DNA of 64,000 bases from Devosia sp. Root635 (GTDB taxonomy: Bacteria > Pseudomonadota > Alphaproteobacteria > Rhizobiales > Devosiaceae). Every line of letters begins with the position of its first letter. Position 1 is the first letter of the stretch. The position numbers and the translations under genes are program-made. The notes beneath the pieces are model-generated. The model did no database searches. It was not told where the DNA came from and was given only the letters and a program-made list of their open reading frames with translations. Of this stretch, positions 25,785-33,668 are shown piece after piece. The stretch spans positions 1 through 64,000 of the forward strand of contig NZ_LMGZ01000008.1 in NCBI RefSeq assembly GCF_001427605.1, in the 5' to 3' direction.

Positions 25785-25982
25785 ATGAAACGATTTGAAT
25801 CCGGTTCGCTGATCCCCGGCGCCACCTGGCATGCCGAAGCGGAAAGCGAAGCTGAAGTGGTTCGCCGCGCCGTCGAAAATCTCAGGACCTATCACGGCGA
25901 AACCGAGGTGCGACCCGATATGATCGAGCGCATCAAGGAGCGCATCGTCGACACCGACGATGGCAAGAAGACGAAGCACTAG
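25785..25982 (+). CDS. DUF1059-type small protein
   Basis: A 65-residue soluble protein (MKRFESGSLIPGATWHAEAE, then EAEVVRRAVENLRTYHG) matching the short DUF1059 pattern of strand, acidic helix and a terminal HG. The family usually has a Cys-Gly near residue 12 for which ATW is seen here, so any metal-binding Cys is missing. GGAGGGAG (25771-25778) is a strong ribosome site with good spacing to ATG 25785. It overlaps the cca stop by 4 bp, tail to tail. Function unknown. Confidence 0.75.
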   Translation: MKRFESGSLIPGATWHAEAESEAEVVRRAVENLRTYHGETEVRPDMIERIKERIVDTDDGKKTKH

Positions 25983-27148
25983 CGCTCGACAAGCGCCAGT
26001 AGCTCGCCTTTGCCGAGAGCGAAGCCGCTCTCGATCCAGGCTCGTTCGAGGCGGGCCAGTTCCTGACCAAGGGCCGGTCCCGGCGCCACGCCGAGGCCGG
26101 CAAGGTCGTGTCCGCTGACCGGAAATGGCGGGACGACCGTGGCACCCAGCACGCGGGCGGCTTCGGCCAGCCGGGCTGGCCCCCAATGGTTGAGGGACGC
26201 GGCAGCCGCGAGACCTTCGACGGCGGCTTCGCCGTGCCGGTAGGCGGCTTCGGCGATCCTGTCATCGGCCAGCAGATTCGCGGCGCGCATGATGGAGCGG
26301 GCGGTGGCCAGCATCTCGTTGGAAAGCCGCCAAGCCGATTGCAGCGCATCGAGGTCATCGCTACCGATCAGCGCCAGCCGGGCCGCAACATTGTGCCCGC
26401 CAATGCTCTCATAGGCGACCAGCGCGCGCTGGGTGGCCTCGCCGAGCGGCAGCAGGCGGATTTCCGACATCACGGCTAGCGTCAGCGCCGCCTTGGGCAG
26501 AGCCAGCATGCGCATGATCTCGCCGCCGACGCGCTCGCGCGACAGGTGGCCGAGATGACCCACGGCAGCGGCACAGGCGGTCAATCCGTCGGGGTCCAGC
26601 CGTTCATCGCCATGGCTGGCCGAGAGACGGAAGAAGCGGTAGACGCGCAGCCCGTCCTCGGCGATGCGCCGGGCGGGATCGCCGATGAAGCGGATGATGC
26701 CGCTGCGAGCGTCGTCGACGCCGCCAAGCGGATCATAAAGCGTGCCATCGGCGGCGCAATAGAGGGCGTTGAGGGTGAAGTCGCGGCGGCTGGCGTCCTC
26801 GACCCAGTCGGTGCCGAAAGCGACGACGGCGTGGCGGCCGTCGGTTTGCACGTCCCGCCGCAAGGTGGTGACCTCGGCCAGCGTATCGCCGAGCCTGAGG
26901 GTGACCGTGCCATGGTCGATGCCGGTGGGATAGGTAGCGATACCAGCGGCCTTCGCCCGCACCATGACCTCGTCGGGCGGCAGCTCTGTCGCCATGTCGA
27001 TATCGCCGCTATGGGGCCGGCCCATGATGGTGTCGCGCACCACGCCACCCACCACGCGGGTCCGGCGCCTGCCGCCGTCCAGCGCGGCAAGGATCGCCTG
27101 CGTTTCAGGTCGGTTGAGCCACTCGGCCTGGGCCAAACCGTCGCTCAC
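25979..27148 (-). CDS. cca: CCA tRNA nucleotidyltransferase / poly(A) polymerase family
   Basis: A 389-residue class II nucleotidyltransferase that adds or repairs the CCA end of tRNAs. Head-domain motifs: RTRVVGGVVRDTIMGRPHSG, then DIDMATELPPDEV (catalytic aspartates), SRRDFTLNALYCAADGTLYD, and RRIAEDGLRVYRFFRLSASH for nucleotide recognition. The C-terminal ~170 residues are helical and alanine-rich, as in alphaproteobacterial members. The ATGA overlap with the Nudix gene shows translational coupling; the pair nudix-cca is common in this order. Confidence 0.92.
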   Translation of the reverse strand: MSDGLAQAEWLNRPETQAILAALDGGRRRTRVVGGVVRDTIMGRPHSGDIDMATELPPDEVMVRAKAAGIATYPTGIDHGTVTLRLGDTLAEVTTLRRDVQTDGRHAVVAFGTDWVEDASRRDFTLNALYCAADGTLYDPLGGVDDARSGIIRFIGDPARRIAEDGLRVYRFFRLSASHGDERLDPDGLTACAAAVGHLGHLSRERVGGEIMRMLALPKAALTLAVMSEIRLLPLGEATQRALVAYESIGGHNVAARLALIGSDDLDALQSAWRLSNEMLATARSIMRAANLLADDRIAEAAYRHGEAAVEGLAAAASLNHWGPARLAEAARVLGATVVPPFPVSGHDLAGLGVAPGPALGQELARLERAWIESGFALGKGELLALVER

Positions 27149-27831
27149 GGCACGGCCTCGCTCATCGCCAGGTCGCGAAGGCGGCGCGTGAGATTGGCGG
27201 TAATGCCCCAGATCCGGTGGCCGTCATGGTCGATCTGCCAGGTGCGGTGTTCCTCGCCATTGCGCTTGACGCGAAACTGGCCATAGGCCTCGTTGGCGAG
27301 GATGCGCTGCAGCGGCACCTCGAATACCGAATGCACCTCGCCCGGATTGGGCACGAAAGGGCCGCTGGGCTCTACCGTGGCGACGACAGGGGTGATGAGA
27401 TAGTTGGTGCCGGTGAAATAGGTCGGCATGAAGCCGATCACTGTCGCATCGGCGCTTTCCATGCCCACTTCCTCGAAGGCCTCGCGCAGGGCGGCGGCGG
27501 CAACATCGGCATCGGTGGCATCCACCTTGCCGCCCGGAAAAGCCACCTGGCCGGAATGGGCCCGCAGGTCCGGCGAACGCTCGGTATAGAGCACGGTATG
27601 GCCCTCGGGCCGCCGGACGAGGGCGATCAGCACCGCCGCCGGCACCGGCGGACGAGCGAAGGGCTGGTCGGGCGCCCAATCCGGCACGAGCGCATCCGCC
27701 GCCGGCAAAGGCGGTGGAACGGTGAGCAGGCGCGTGGCCAGGCGGGTGATGATGGCGTCATCGGACGACAAGGAGGCACCGGAAAAGGGTTCGGGAGGGG
27801 GAGGATAGGCGAGGATGCCCGCGAATGGCAC
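27145..27831 (-). CDS. Nudix hydrolase, CoA pyrophosphatase type (NudL/YeaB)
   Basis: A 228-residue Nudix protein. The NudL-specific motif LRAHSGQVAFPGGKVDATDA runs into the Nudix box with REAFEEVG around residue 115; this subgroup cleaves coenzyme A to phosphopantetheine and 3',5'-ADP. A GTG at 27831 is taken as start because AAGGAG (27839-27844) lies 7 bases before it; the open frame extends further to 27900 but without a ribosome site and with implausible composition. It overlaps cca by ATGA, upstream of it. Confidence 0.87.
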   Translation of the reverse strand: MPFAGILAYPPPPEPFSGASLSSDDAIITRLATRLLTVPPPLPAADALVPDWAPDQPFARPPVPAAVLIALVRRPEGHTVLYTERSPDLRAHSGQVAFPGGKVDATDADVAAAALREAFEEVGMESADATVIGFMPTYFTGTNYLITPVVATVEPSGPFVPNPGEVHSVFEVPLQRILANEAYGQFRVKRNGEEHRTWQIDHDGHRIWGITANLTRRLRDLAMSEAVP

Positions 27832-27880
27832 CCCCTTACTCCTTGGCGGTTGATCCGAGCATAGTGCTCGCGGCCCACCC

Positions 27881-27990
27881 CACCCTCGGTCCCTCCCCAT
27901 CGAGGGGAGGGAGGCGCCAGCTCAGAGGCCAGTGTTCATCGCCTCCCTCCCCCTTGTGGGGAGGGAATGAGGGTGGGGGTGGTTTAGGCA
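27881..27990. repeat. Inverted pair of family A-type hairpins
   Basis: Left half (CCACCCTCGGTCCCTCCCC...GGGAGGGAGGCG) and right half (CGCCTCCCTCCCCCTTGTGG...GAGGGTGGGGGTGG) are inverted relative to each other around 27925-27946. The repeat fills the gap between the GNAT stop and the Nudix start. Confidence 0.7.
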
Positions 27991-28002
27991 GGATGCGTCA
28001 AA

Positions 28003-28560
28003 TCATCCCTGCTGCCAGGCCTCGATCGGACCGCTCAGCGTCGCCGCCAGGCTCTTGTCTTCGGCGAATAGCAGCACGCGGGTCGGGTCGACCGGGCCGG
28101 GGAATTCGATATTGCCCAGCGTCGTCGGTTCCCAGCCCAGCGGGCAATAGTAATCGCGGTCGCCCACCAGCATGACGAAAAGACCATCGCCGCGCTCCAG
28201 GGCGCGCCTGGTGACTTCGCGGGCCAGGAGCTTGCCGGCGCCCAACTTGCGGAAATTAGGGTGGGTGGCCAGCGGGCCAAGCATCCAGCCATTGCAGCCG
28301 CCGATGGAAACCGGGGTCATCCACACCGAACCGCAGGCCGTGCCATCGACTTCGGCGACGAGGCTGAGGCTGGTATCGATCGGGAAGCGCTCGCGGATGC
28401 GATACGCGGTCTTGGAGAAACGGCCGGGGCCGAAGGCAATGGCCTGCAATTCCTCGATGAAACCATCATCGGCAGGCGTTGCGGGGCGAACGGTGGGGAC
28501 GCGCAGCGGAGTAGCGGAGACAGCAGCAGTTGCAGCCGAAGGCGCAGAAACGAGGGTCAT
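28003..28560 (-). CDS. GNAT-family N-acetyltransferase
   Basis: A 185-residue acetyltransferase. The acyl-CoA-binding motif A reads GPLATHPNFRKLGAGKLLAR with the following LERGDGLFVMLVGDRDYYCP and a PLGW element, typical of YhbS-like GNATs. The N-terminal ~25 residues (MTLVSAPSAATAAVSATPLR) are Ala/Ser-rich and variable, so a later start is possible although no better one is seen. Acceptor unknown. The gene stands alone with a 350-bp upstream gap. Confidence 0.85.
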   Translation of the reverse strand: MTLVSAPSAATAAVSATPLRVPTVRPATPADDGFIEELQAIAFGPGRFSKTAYRIRERFPIDTSLSLVAEVDGTACGSVWMTPVSIGGCNGWMLGPLATHPNFRKLGAGKLLAREVTRRALERGDGLFVMLVGDRDYYCPLGWEPTTLGNIEFPGPVDPTRVLLFAEDKSLAATLSGPIEAWQQG

Positions 28561-28911
28561 GACGATGATCCAGGATGGAATGCGTAGGACAAACCCGGCG
28601 CCCCAACGAGCACCGCTTCGAAAGACCGCTTACGGTCGTCGTGTCACCAGCAGAACCTTCACCATCCTGGGCGCCTCCACGCCTGAAATTCGCATTAGCA
28701 CCATGGGGGCCTCGCGTAAAACGAAAATCATGGATCACCGGCCAAAATACAAGATGCGCAGATCGGCTGTGTCCGAAATGCACAACACTTCGTTACGGCG
28801 GAGCCGCCTTATCGCTCGCGCTGCCCCGCACTATGTGAGAGGCATCAATGACCGATAGGGGGTGACCTGATCCCCACAACGAGTCGATAACATGACGGAA
28901 AGGGTTCGATC
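28561..28911. other. 351-bp gap between divergent GNAT and glutathione-transferase genes
   Basis: No gene that I can support. Base composition is lower in GC than its surroundings, as expected for a divergent promoter region. A small GGGG-TGACCTGAT-CCCC hairpin is at 28858-28874, shortly before the TTG start at 28912, and GGAAAGGG (28897-28904) serves as ribosome site. Confidence 0.4.
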
Positions 28912-29871
28912 TTGGGACAATTGATCGACGGCAAATGGTCCACCCAATGGTATGATACCAGCAAGACCGGTGGCGAATTCAAGCGCAGCCAAGCCGGCTT
29001 CCGCAACTGGGTCACCGCTGACGGCAGCGCCGGGCCTTCGGGCACTGGCGGCTTCAAGGCCGAGGCTGGGCGCTACCATCTCTTAGTGTCGTTGGCCTGC
29101 CCCTGGGCGCATCGCACCTTGATCTTCCGCAAGCTCAAGGAGCTTGAAAACCTGATCTCGGTCTCGGTGGTGTCACCCAGGATGCCCGACGAAACGGGTT
29201 GGAGCTTCGACACGGAAACCGGATCGACCGGCGACGCGCTGCTCGGCAAGGATTTCCTGTGGCAGGTCTATGCAGAGGCCGTGCCCGACTATACCGGCCG
29301 CGTCACCGTGCCAGTGCTGTGGGACAAGCAGACCGGGACCATCGTTTCCAACGAAAGCTCTGAAATCATCCGCATGTTCAACTCGGCCTTCGACGAGCTG
29401 ACCGGCAATAGCGAGGATTATTATCCCGAGGCCCTGCGCGGGCAGATCGATACGATCAATGCCCGCGTCTATGACGACATCAACAACGGTGTCTACAAGG
29501 CCGGTTTCGCCACGACGCAGCAGGCCTATGACGGCGCGGTGGCAAAACTGTTCGAGGCGCTGGACTGGGTCGAGGGCCTGCTGGGCGAGACATCCTATCT
29601 CACGGGCGACAGCATCACCGAGGCCGACTGGCGGCTGTTCACGACGCTGGTCCGGTTCGACGCGGTCTATGTCGGGCATTTCAAGTGCAACCGGCGGCGC
29701 ATCGCCGACTACAAGAATATCAGCCACTACCTCAAGGCGCTCTACGAGGTTCCGGGGGTGAAGGAAACGGTCGATCTCGACCATATCACGACGCACTATT
29801 ACTGGAGCCACATCACGATCAATCCAACCCGGATCATTCCAATCGGACCGGAGCTGCCGTTTTTGAAATGA
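28912..29871 (+). CDS. Glutathionyl-hydroquinone reductase (Xi-class glutathione transferase)
   Basis: A 319-residue Xi-class GST (YqjG/PcpF type) that reduces glutathionyl-hydroquinones to hydroquinones using a catalytic cysteine. The motif SLACPWAHRTLIFRKLKELE at about residues 61-80 holds the essential Cys and the class-specific CPWAHR. The C-terminal helical domain has TEADWRLFTTLVRFDAVYVG, and TTHYYWSHITINPTRIIPIG ends the protein, all conserved in this class. The start is a TTG at 28912 after GGAAAGGG; the nearby ATG at 28892 is out of frame. A double hairpin follows. Confidence 0.93.
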   Translation: MGQLIDGKWSTQWYDTSKTGGEFKRSQAGFRNWVTADGSAGPSGTGGFKAEAGRYHLLVSLACPWAHRTLIFRKLKELENLISVSVVSPRMPDETGWSFDTETGSTGDALLGKDFLWQVYAEAVPDYTGRVTVPVLWDKQTGTIVSNESSEIIRMFNSAFDELTGNSEDYYPEALRGQIDTINARVYDDINNGVYKAGFATTQQAYDGAVAKLFEALDWVEGLLGETSYLTGDSITEADWRLFTTLVRFDAVYVGHFKCNRRRIADYKNISHYLKALYEVPGVKETVDLDHITTHYYWSHITINPTRIIPIGPELPFLK

Positions 29872-29875
29872 GTCT

Positions 29876-30012
29876 CTTCACCTCTCCCCTCGGGGGAGAG
29901 GTCGACTTGCGAAGCAAGGCGGGTGAGGGGGCCTTCCCCTTGCGCCGAGCCAAAGAAAAGGCCCCCTCACCCGGCGCTGCGCGCCGACCTCTCCCCCAAG
30001 GGAGAGGTAAAG
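29876..30012. repeat. Family C double-hairpin repeat, copy 1
   Basis: CCTCTCCCCTCGGGGGAGAGG (29881-29901) and GACCTCTCCCCCAAGGGAGAGGT (29986-30008) flank AAGGCCCCCTCACCCGGCGC with GCGC-rich hairpins. The same order and sequence occur at 61301-61436 in direct orientation. It lies between convergent genes and could terminate both. Confidence 0.8.
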
Positions 30013-30016
30013 ACCC

Positions 30017-30493
30017 TCAATACCCCCACACATCCCGCTTCGTTACACCATCGAAATATTCGTCGATGCGCTGGCTGGTGGCGGGCGTCACCTTTTCGGG
30101 CAAGGCGCGGCGGTCGAACCAGCCCACTTCGGCGATCTCGTGGTCGGATTTGCGGTCGAAGGCCTTTTCGAACCTTTTCGCCACGTAGAAGGCGACATGG
30201 TCCCGGTCGGTAACCGGACTGGAATTGTGGTAGATGCCGAACAACTCCATCGACCCCAAGACACGATAGCCGGTCTCTTCCAGCGTTTCGCGCGCCCCGG
30301 CATGTTCGAGCGTTTCCCCCGGGCTGACGCCGCCGCCGGGGAACTGCCAGCCCGGAACATAGGTGTGCCGGATCAGCAGCACCTTGTCGCCATCGACCAC
30401 CATGACGCGGCTCCCCAGCGTCATGCGGTGCCACAGGCCCTTGAGGGTCAGGAACACCTTGGCGGTCAGCCGCTGCCTGCGATTCATCTGCAT
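30017..30493 (-). CDS. Nudix hydrolase
   Basis: A 158-residue single-domain Nudix protein. The box GGGVSPGETLEHAGARETLE plus ETGY (about residues 53-76) is a full GX5EX7REUXEEXGU match. Upstream, RVMVVDGDKVLLIRHTYVPG is typical of the fold. Substrate is not assignable. A basic N-terminus (MQMNRRQRLTAKVF) precedes the domain. It is divergent from the metallophosphoesterase with a 110-bp gap. Confidence 0.88.
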   Translation of the reverse strand: MQMNRRQRLTAKVFLTLKGLWHRMTLGSRVMVVDGDKVLLIRHTYVPGWQFPGGGVSPGETLEHAGARETLEETGYRVLGSMELFGIYHNSSPVTDRDHVAFYVAKRFEKAFDRKSDHEIAEVGWFDRRALPEKVTPATSQRIDEYFDGVTKRDVWGY

Positions 30494-30603
30494 CGAAACA
30501 CTCCTTGCGCCGTTACCGGTAGCAGAGACTTGATGGCGACAAAATTGACCCTGGGCCCGATTGACCGTTTTCTTGCGCCTCCCCTTCTGGCATTACGCCC
30601 CCG

Positions 30604-31497
30604 ATGATCACCCTCGCCCACATCTCCGACATCCATCTGTCGCCCATGCCGGAGGTCGGTTGGCGCGACCTGCTGGGCAAGCGCCTCACCGGCTATCTCA
30701 ACTGGAAGCTGCGCCGCCACGACGAGCTCAACAGCGAGACGCTGGCGAGTCTCGTCGCTCACCTGCAGACGCAGAAGGCCGATTTCACCGCCGTTACCGG
30801 CGACCTGGTGAACCTGGCCTTGCCCTTCGAGATCGATCGCGCCGGCAAATGGCTCAAGGCGCTGGGCGCCTCCGACAAGGTCGCCGCCTGCCCAGGCAAT
30901 CACGACGCCTACGTGCCTGGCGCCCTGGAATCCGCGCAAAAGATTTGGGGTGAGTACCTGCAAGGCGAGACGCTGGACGATGCCGCCTTTCCCTTCGTGC
31001 GGCGCGTGGGGGAACTGGCCGTCATCTCGTGTTCAAGCGCCGTGCCGACGCGGCCCTTCCTCGCCATCGGGCGGTTCGATGAGAAACAGGCCGAGCGGCT
31101 GGGGCGGATTTTGCGGATCATGGGCGAGGCCGGCTATTTCCGCACCGTGCTGATCCATCACCCGCCCAATCCGGAACTGCAGCACCCTTCCTTCGGGCTC
31201 AAAGGGCACAAGCTGTTCCGTCAGGTCATCGCCGAGCACGGCGCCGAGCTGATCCTGCACGGGCATACCCATCGCTCCTCGATCCATTCCATCCCCGGCA
31301 AGGACAAGGAAGTGCCGGTGGTCGGCGTCGCCGCCGCCAGCGCCGCCCAGGGCGGCACGCTGGACGATCCGGCGCGCTACAACCTGTTCCGCATCGAGCG
31401 GACGGGGGATGGCGGCTGGAGCTGCACCATGCGCGAATACGGCTTCCAGCGGCTGGGCAGCGACATCGTCATGCGGCTGCAGATGCGGATCTGCTAG
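30604..31497 (+). CDS. Calcineurin-type metallophosphoesterase
   Basis: A 297-residue phosphoesterase with the five metal-binding blocks in order: SDIHLSP (about residue 8), GDLVNL, CPGNHDAYVPG, LIHHPPNP and LHGHTHRS. This set defines two-metal phosphohydrolases of the CpdA/Icc type, but substrate (cyclic nucleotide, phosphodiester or other) cannot be decided. It overlaps the MFS gene tail to tail by 4 bp. Confidence 0.88.
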   Translation: MITLAHISDIHLSPMPEVGWRDLLGKRLTGYLNWKLRRHDELNSETLASLVAHLQTQKADFTAVTGDLVNLALPFEIDRAGKWLKALGASDKVAACPGNHDAYVPGALESAQKIWGEYLQGETLDDAAFPFVRRVGELAVISCSSAVPTRPFLAIGRFDEKQAERLGRILRIMGEAGYFRTVLIHHPPNPELQHPSFGLKGHKLFRQVIAEHGAELILHGHTHRSSIHSIPGKDKEVPVVGVAAASAAQGGTLDDPARYNLFRIERTGDGGWSCTMREYGFQRLGSDIVMRLQMRIC

Positions 31498-32699
31498 CCG
31501 GCGGCGTCCGAACCTGCGCTGGGGCGGAGAGCCCGGTAGCTCGAATAGGCGGAGCCGTATAACCCTGCCGCCAGGAGCAGGAACACCGACGACACGCCCG
31601 CGCCCGTCGCAACAACGCCCACCGACATCGGCAACAGGAACTGCGCCAGCCGGTTGCCGGTGAGGCGCAAGGACAGCACCAGGCCGCGGCTCGTCGGCGG
31701 GACGGCACTGGTGACCCACGACATCGATATGGGCGTGGCCATCCCGATGCCGATTCCGATCAATATCATCGCCAATGCAAGCGCCCATCCGGGCACCGGT
31801 ATACCCAGCACCGTAAGCCCCAGGCCGGTCGCCAGCAGCGAACCGGTCAACATGACCCGGCGGCCGAGCCGGGACAGCAGCCAGCCAAAGCAAAGGCGCG
31901 ACAGGAGCGAAGCCAGCGCCCGCACCATCAGCAAAGCGGCGATGGCGCTGGCCGGGATCAACGCCTGGGCCCCCAGCACCGGCAGGTAGATCACCAGCAG
32001 GTCAATGGCGCAGATGACCCCCACTCCAGCCAGGATGGCCGGGACGACACCCTTTTGCCGCAGCAGCTGCCGGATCGGCAGTTGAGCCGCCGATTTGCCG
32101 TCACGCGCCGGTTTGCCGGGATGGCGCATGAAGAGGACGCAGCCAAGGCTGATAAGCCCTGCGACTGCCGCGGCGGCGAACAGCCGCCCGGTGTCGGGCA
32201 GGGCTCCCGACCCGGCGAAAACTGCGACGACCAGGGGAGCCAGTATCTGTGCGAAGGAAATAAGCGCGGTGTAATAGGCGAACATCCGCCCGCGAGCGGC
32301 ATCGGTCGCCTGATCGGCCGCCGTTGCGTGCTGCGACAGCAAGCAGAGCAGATGGCCCGTACCGAGCAAACCGGTCCACCCCAGAAGCGCAATGACCGAG
32401 TTGCCGGTGGTCAGCAGCCCGAGAGCCGATACCAGCACGCCGCCCGTCCCCACGAGGAACGCGCCCCGCGCGCCCTTCTCGTCGATCCTGGCGCCCACCT
32501 GGGTCGCGAGAAACAGGGGCAGCAGCGAGAAGGTGGCGCCCACCGCGCCGATCCAGATGTCCGAGAGCCCCATCTCGACGGCCCGATAGGACGTCGTCAC
32601 CCGCGCCACGATGATCACCACCTGATGGAGCAGGACATGGAGCACGAAGGCGCTGGCGGCGAGGTCGGGGGCCGGCAGCCGCAAGCTCAGCTTTCCCAT
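31494..32699 (-). CDS. MFS transporter at the end of the tct-FAH unit
   Basis: A 401-residue major-facilitator protein with 12 predicted segments. It has the loop 2-3 motif ATQVGARIDEKGARGAFLVG and the symmetric SRLCFGWLLSRLGRRVMLTG in the C-terminal half. ATG 32699 (MGKLSLRLPAPD) is chosen because the frame before it is arginine/serine-rich non-protein-like sequence. It lies 55 bp downstream of the FAH-family gene on the same strand and probably belongs to the LacI-controlled unit, as an importer or exporter of the same compound or a product. Confidence 0.82.
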   Translation of the reverse strand: MGKLSLRLPAPDLAASAFVLHVLLHQVVIIVARVTTSYRAVEMGLSDIWIGAVGATFSLLPLFLATQVGARIDEKGARGAFLVGTGGVLVSALGLLTTGNSVIALLGWTGLLGTGHLLCLLSQHATAADQATDAARGRMFAYYTALISFAQILAPLVVAVFAGSGALPDTGRLFAAAAVAGLISLGCVLFMRHPGKPARDGKSAAQLPIRQLLRQKGVVPAILAGVGVICAIDLLVIYLPVLGAQALIPASAIAALLMVRALASLLSRLCFGWLLSRLGRRVMLTGSLLATGLGLTVLGIPVPGWALALAMILIGIGIGMATPISMSWVTSAVPPTSRGLVLSLRLTGNRLAQFLLPMSVGVVATGAGVSSVFLLLAAGLYGSAYSSYRALRPSAGSDAAG

Positions 32700-32754
32700 C
32701 TGCAATAGCCCCCAGCGCCCGGCGGCGTCAGGCAAAGCGCACGCGCCGGCATCA

Positions 32755-33612
32755 TCATCCAGCCTGCGTCGCTGCCGCGACGACCCGATTGACGAGACGC
32801 CCCACCGTGCCGATATCGACCTCCACCAGATCGCCGTCCTGCAGATAAACCGGAGGCTCGCGCCGATCGCCGACGCCGCCGGGCGTGCCGGTGACGATGA
32901 CGTCCCCAGGCGCCAGGGCGGTGAAGGTGGAGCAATAGGCAATCAATTTTTCGAGGGGAAAGATGAGGTCTGACAGGCTCGCATTCTGCATGACCTGGCC
33001 ATTGAGGCGAAGCTGGATCGGCAGCTTGCGGTAGTCGCCGACCTCATCGGGTGTCACCAGCGCCGGGCCAAAGCTGCCGCTCGCCGGAAAATTCTTGCCC
33101 GGCGTGAACTGGCTCGTATGCCGTTGCCAGTCGCGAACCGAGCCATCATTGAAGCAGGCGTAGCCAGCTACATAGTCCAGTGCCAGGGCGGCATCGATGT
33201 CGCGACCCGGCTTGCCGATCACCACGGCAAGTTCGGCTTCATAATCGAAGCGATCGGACGCGGTGGGCTTCACAAGCGGCTGGCCGTGACCGACCTGAGC
33301 ATCCGCAAAGCGGGTGAAAATCGTCGGATGGTCTGAATTCGGTCGCTTGGTCTCGTTGCGATGGTCCTCGTAGTTGAGCCCGACGCAGAGGATCTTGGCC
33401 GCGTCCGGGATCACCGGCAGCAGCCGGACCTGGTCGAGGGGAATACCATCCGAGGCCGTCCAATCGGCGGCTTTGGCAAGCAGGTTGGCGGCGATCGCCT
33501 GTTTCAGGGTGACGACGCCGGGCGAAAGCCTGCCGGTCAGGTCGACGACCTTTTCGCCGCGCAACAGGCCGAAACCGTGCTGGCCCTGGTGGTCGAAACT
33601 CACGAACCTCAT
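32755..33612 (-). CDS. Fumarylacetoacetate hydrolase family protein
   Basis: A 285-residue FAH-superfamily enzyme (hydrolase, decarboxylase or hydratase of 2-keto acids with a divalent metal). It has KILCVGLNYEDHRNETKRPN, YEAELAVVIGKPGRDIDAAL (metal-binding acidic residues), CFNDGSVRDWQRHTSQFTPG, and DVIVTGTPGGVGDRREPPVY at the C-terminus. In aromatic breakdown, members cut ring-fission products. It lies between tctA and the MFS gene on the same strand, hence probably acts on a compound brought in by the transporter. Confidence 0.87.
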   Translation of the reverse strand: MRFVSFDHQGQHGFGLLRGEKVVDLTGRLSPGVVTLKQAIAANLLAKAADWTASDGIPLDQVRLLPVIPDAAKILCVGLNYEDHRNETKRPNSDHPTIFTRFADAQVGHGQPLVKPTASDRFDYEAELAVVIGKPGRDIDAALALDYVAGYACFNDGSVRDWQRHTSQFTPGKNFPASGSFGPALVTPDEVGDYRKLPIQLRLNGQVMQNASLSDLIFPLEKLIAYCSTFTALAPGDVIVTGTPGGVGDRREPPVYLQDGDLVEVDIGTVGRLVNRVVAAATQAG

Positions 33613-33668
33613 TTCATGCTCCTAGAACCTGCCGGGGCAGGCGGTAATACCGAAGAACTCGGCTGCCC

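Noticed and set aside
28561..28911. Small gene in the 28.6-28.9 kb gap
   Set aside because: Frames present are short, with no ribosome site and unlikely composition; it looks like a divergent promoter region.
32700..32942. N-terminal extension of the MFS transporter
   Set aside because: Arg/Ser-rich, overlaps the FAH-family gene in another frame, and has no ribosome site; the real start is at 32699.
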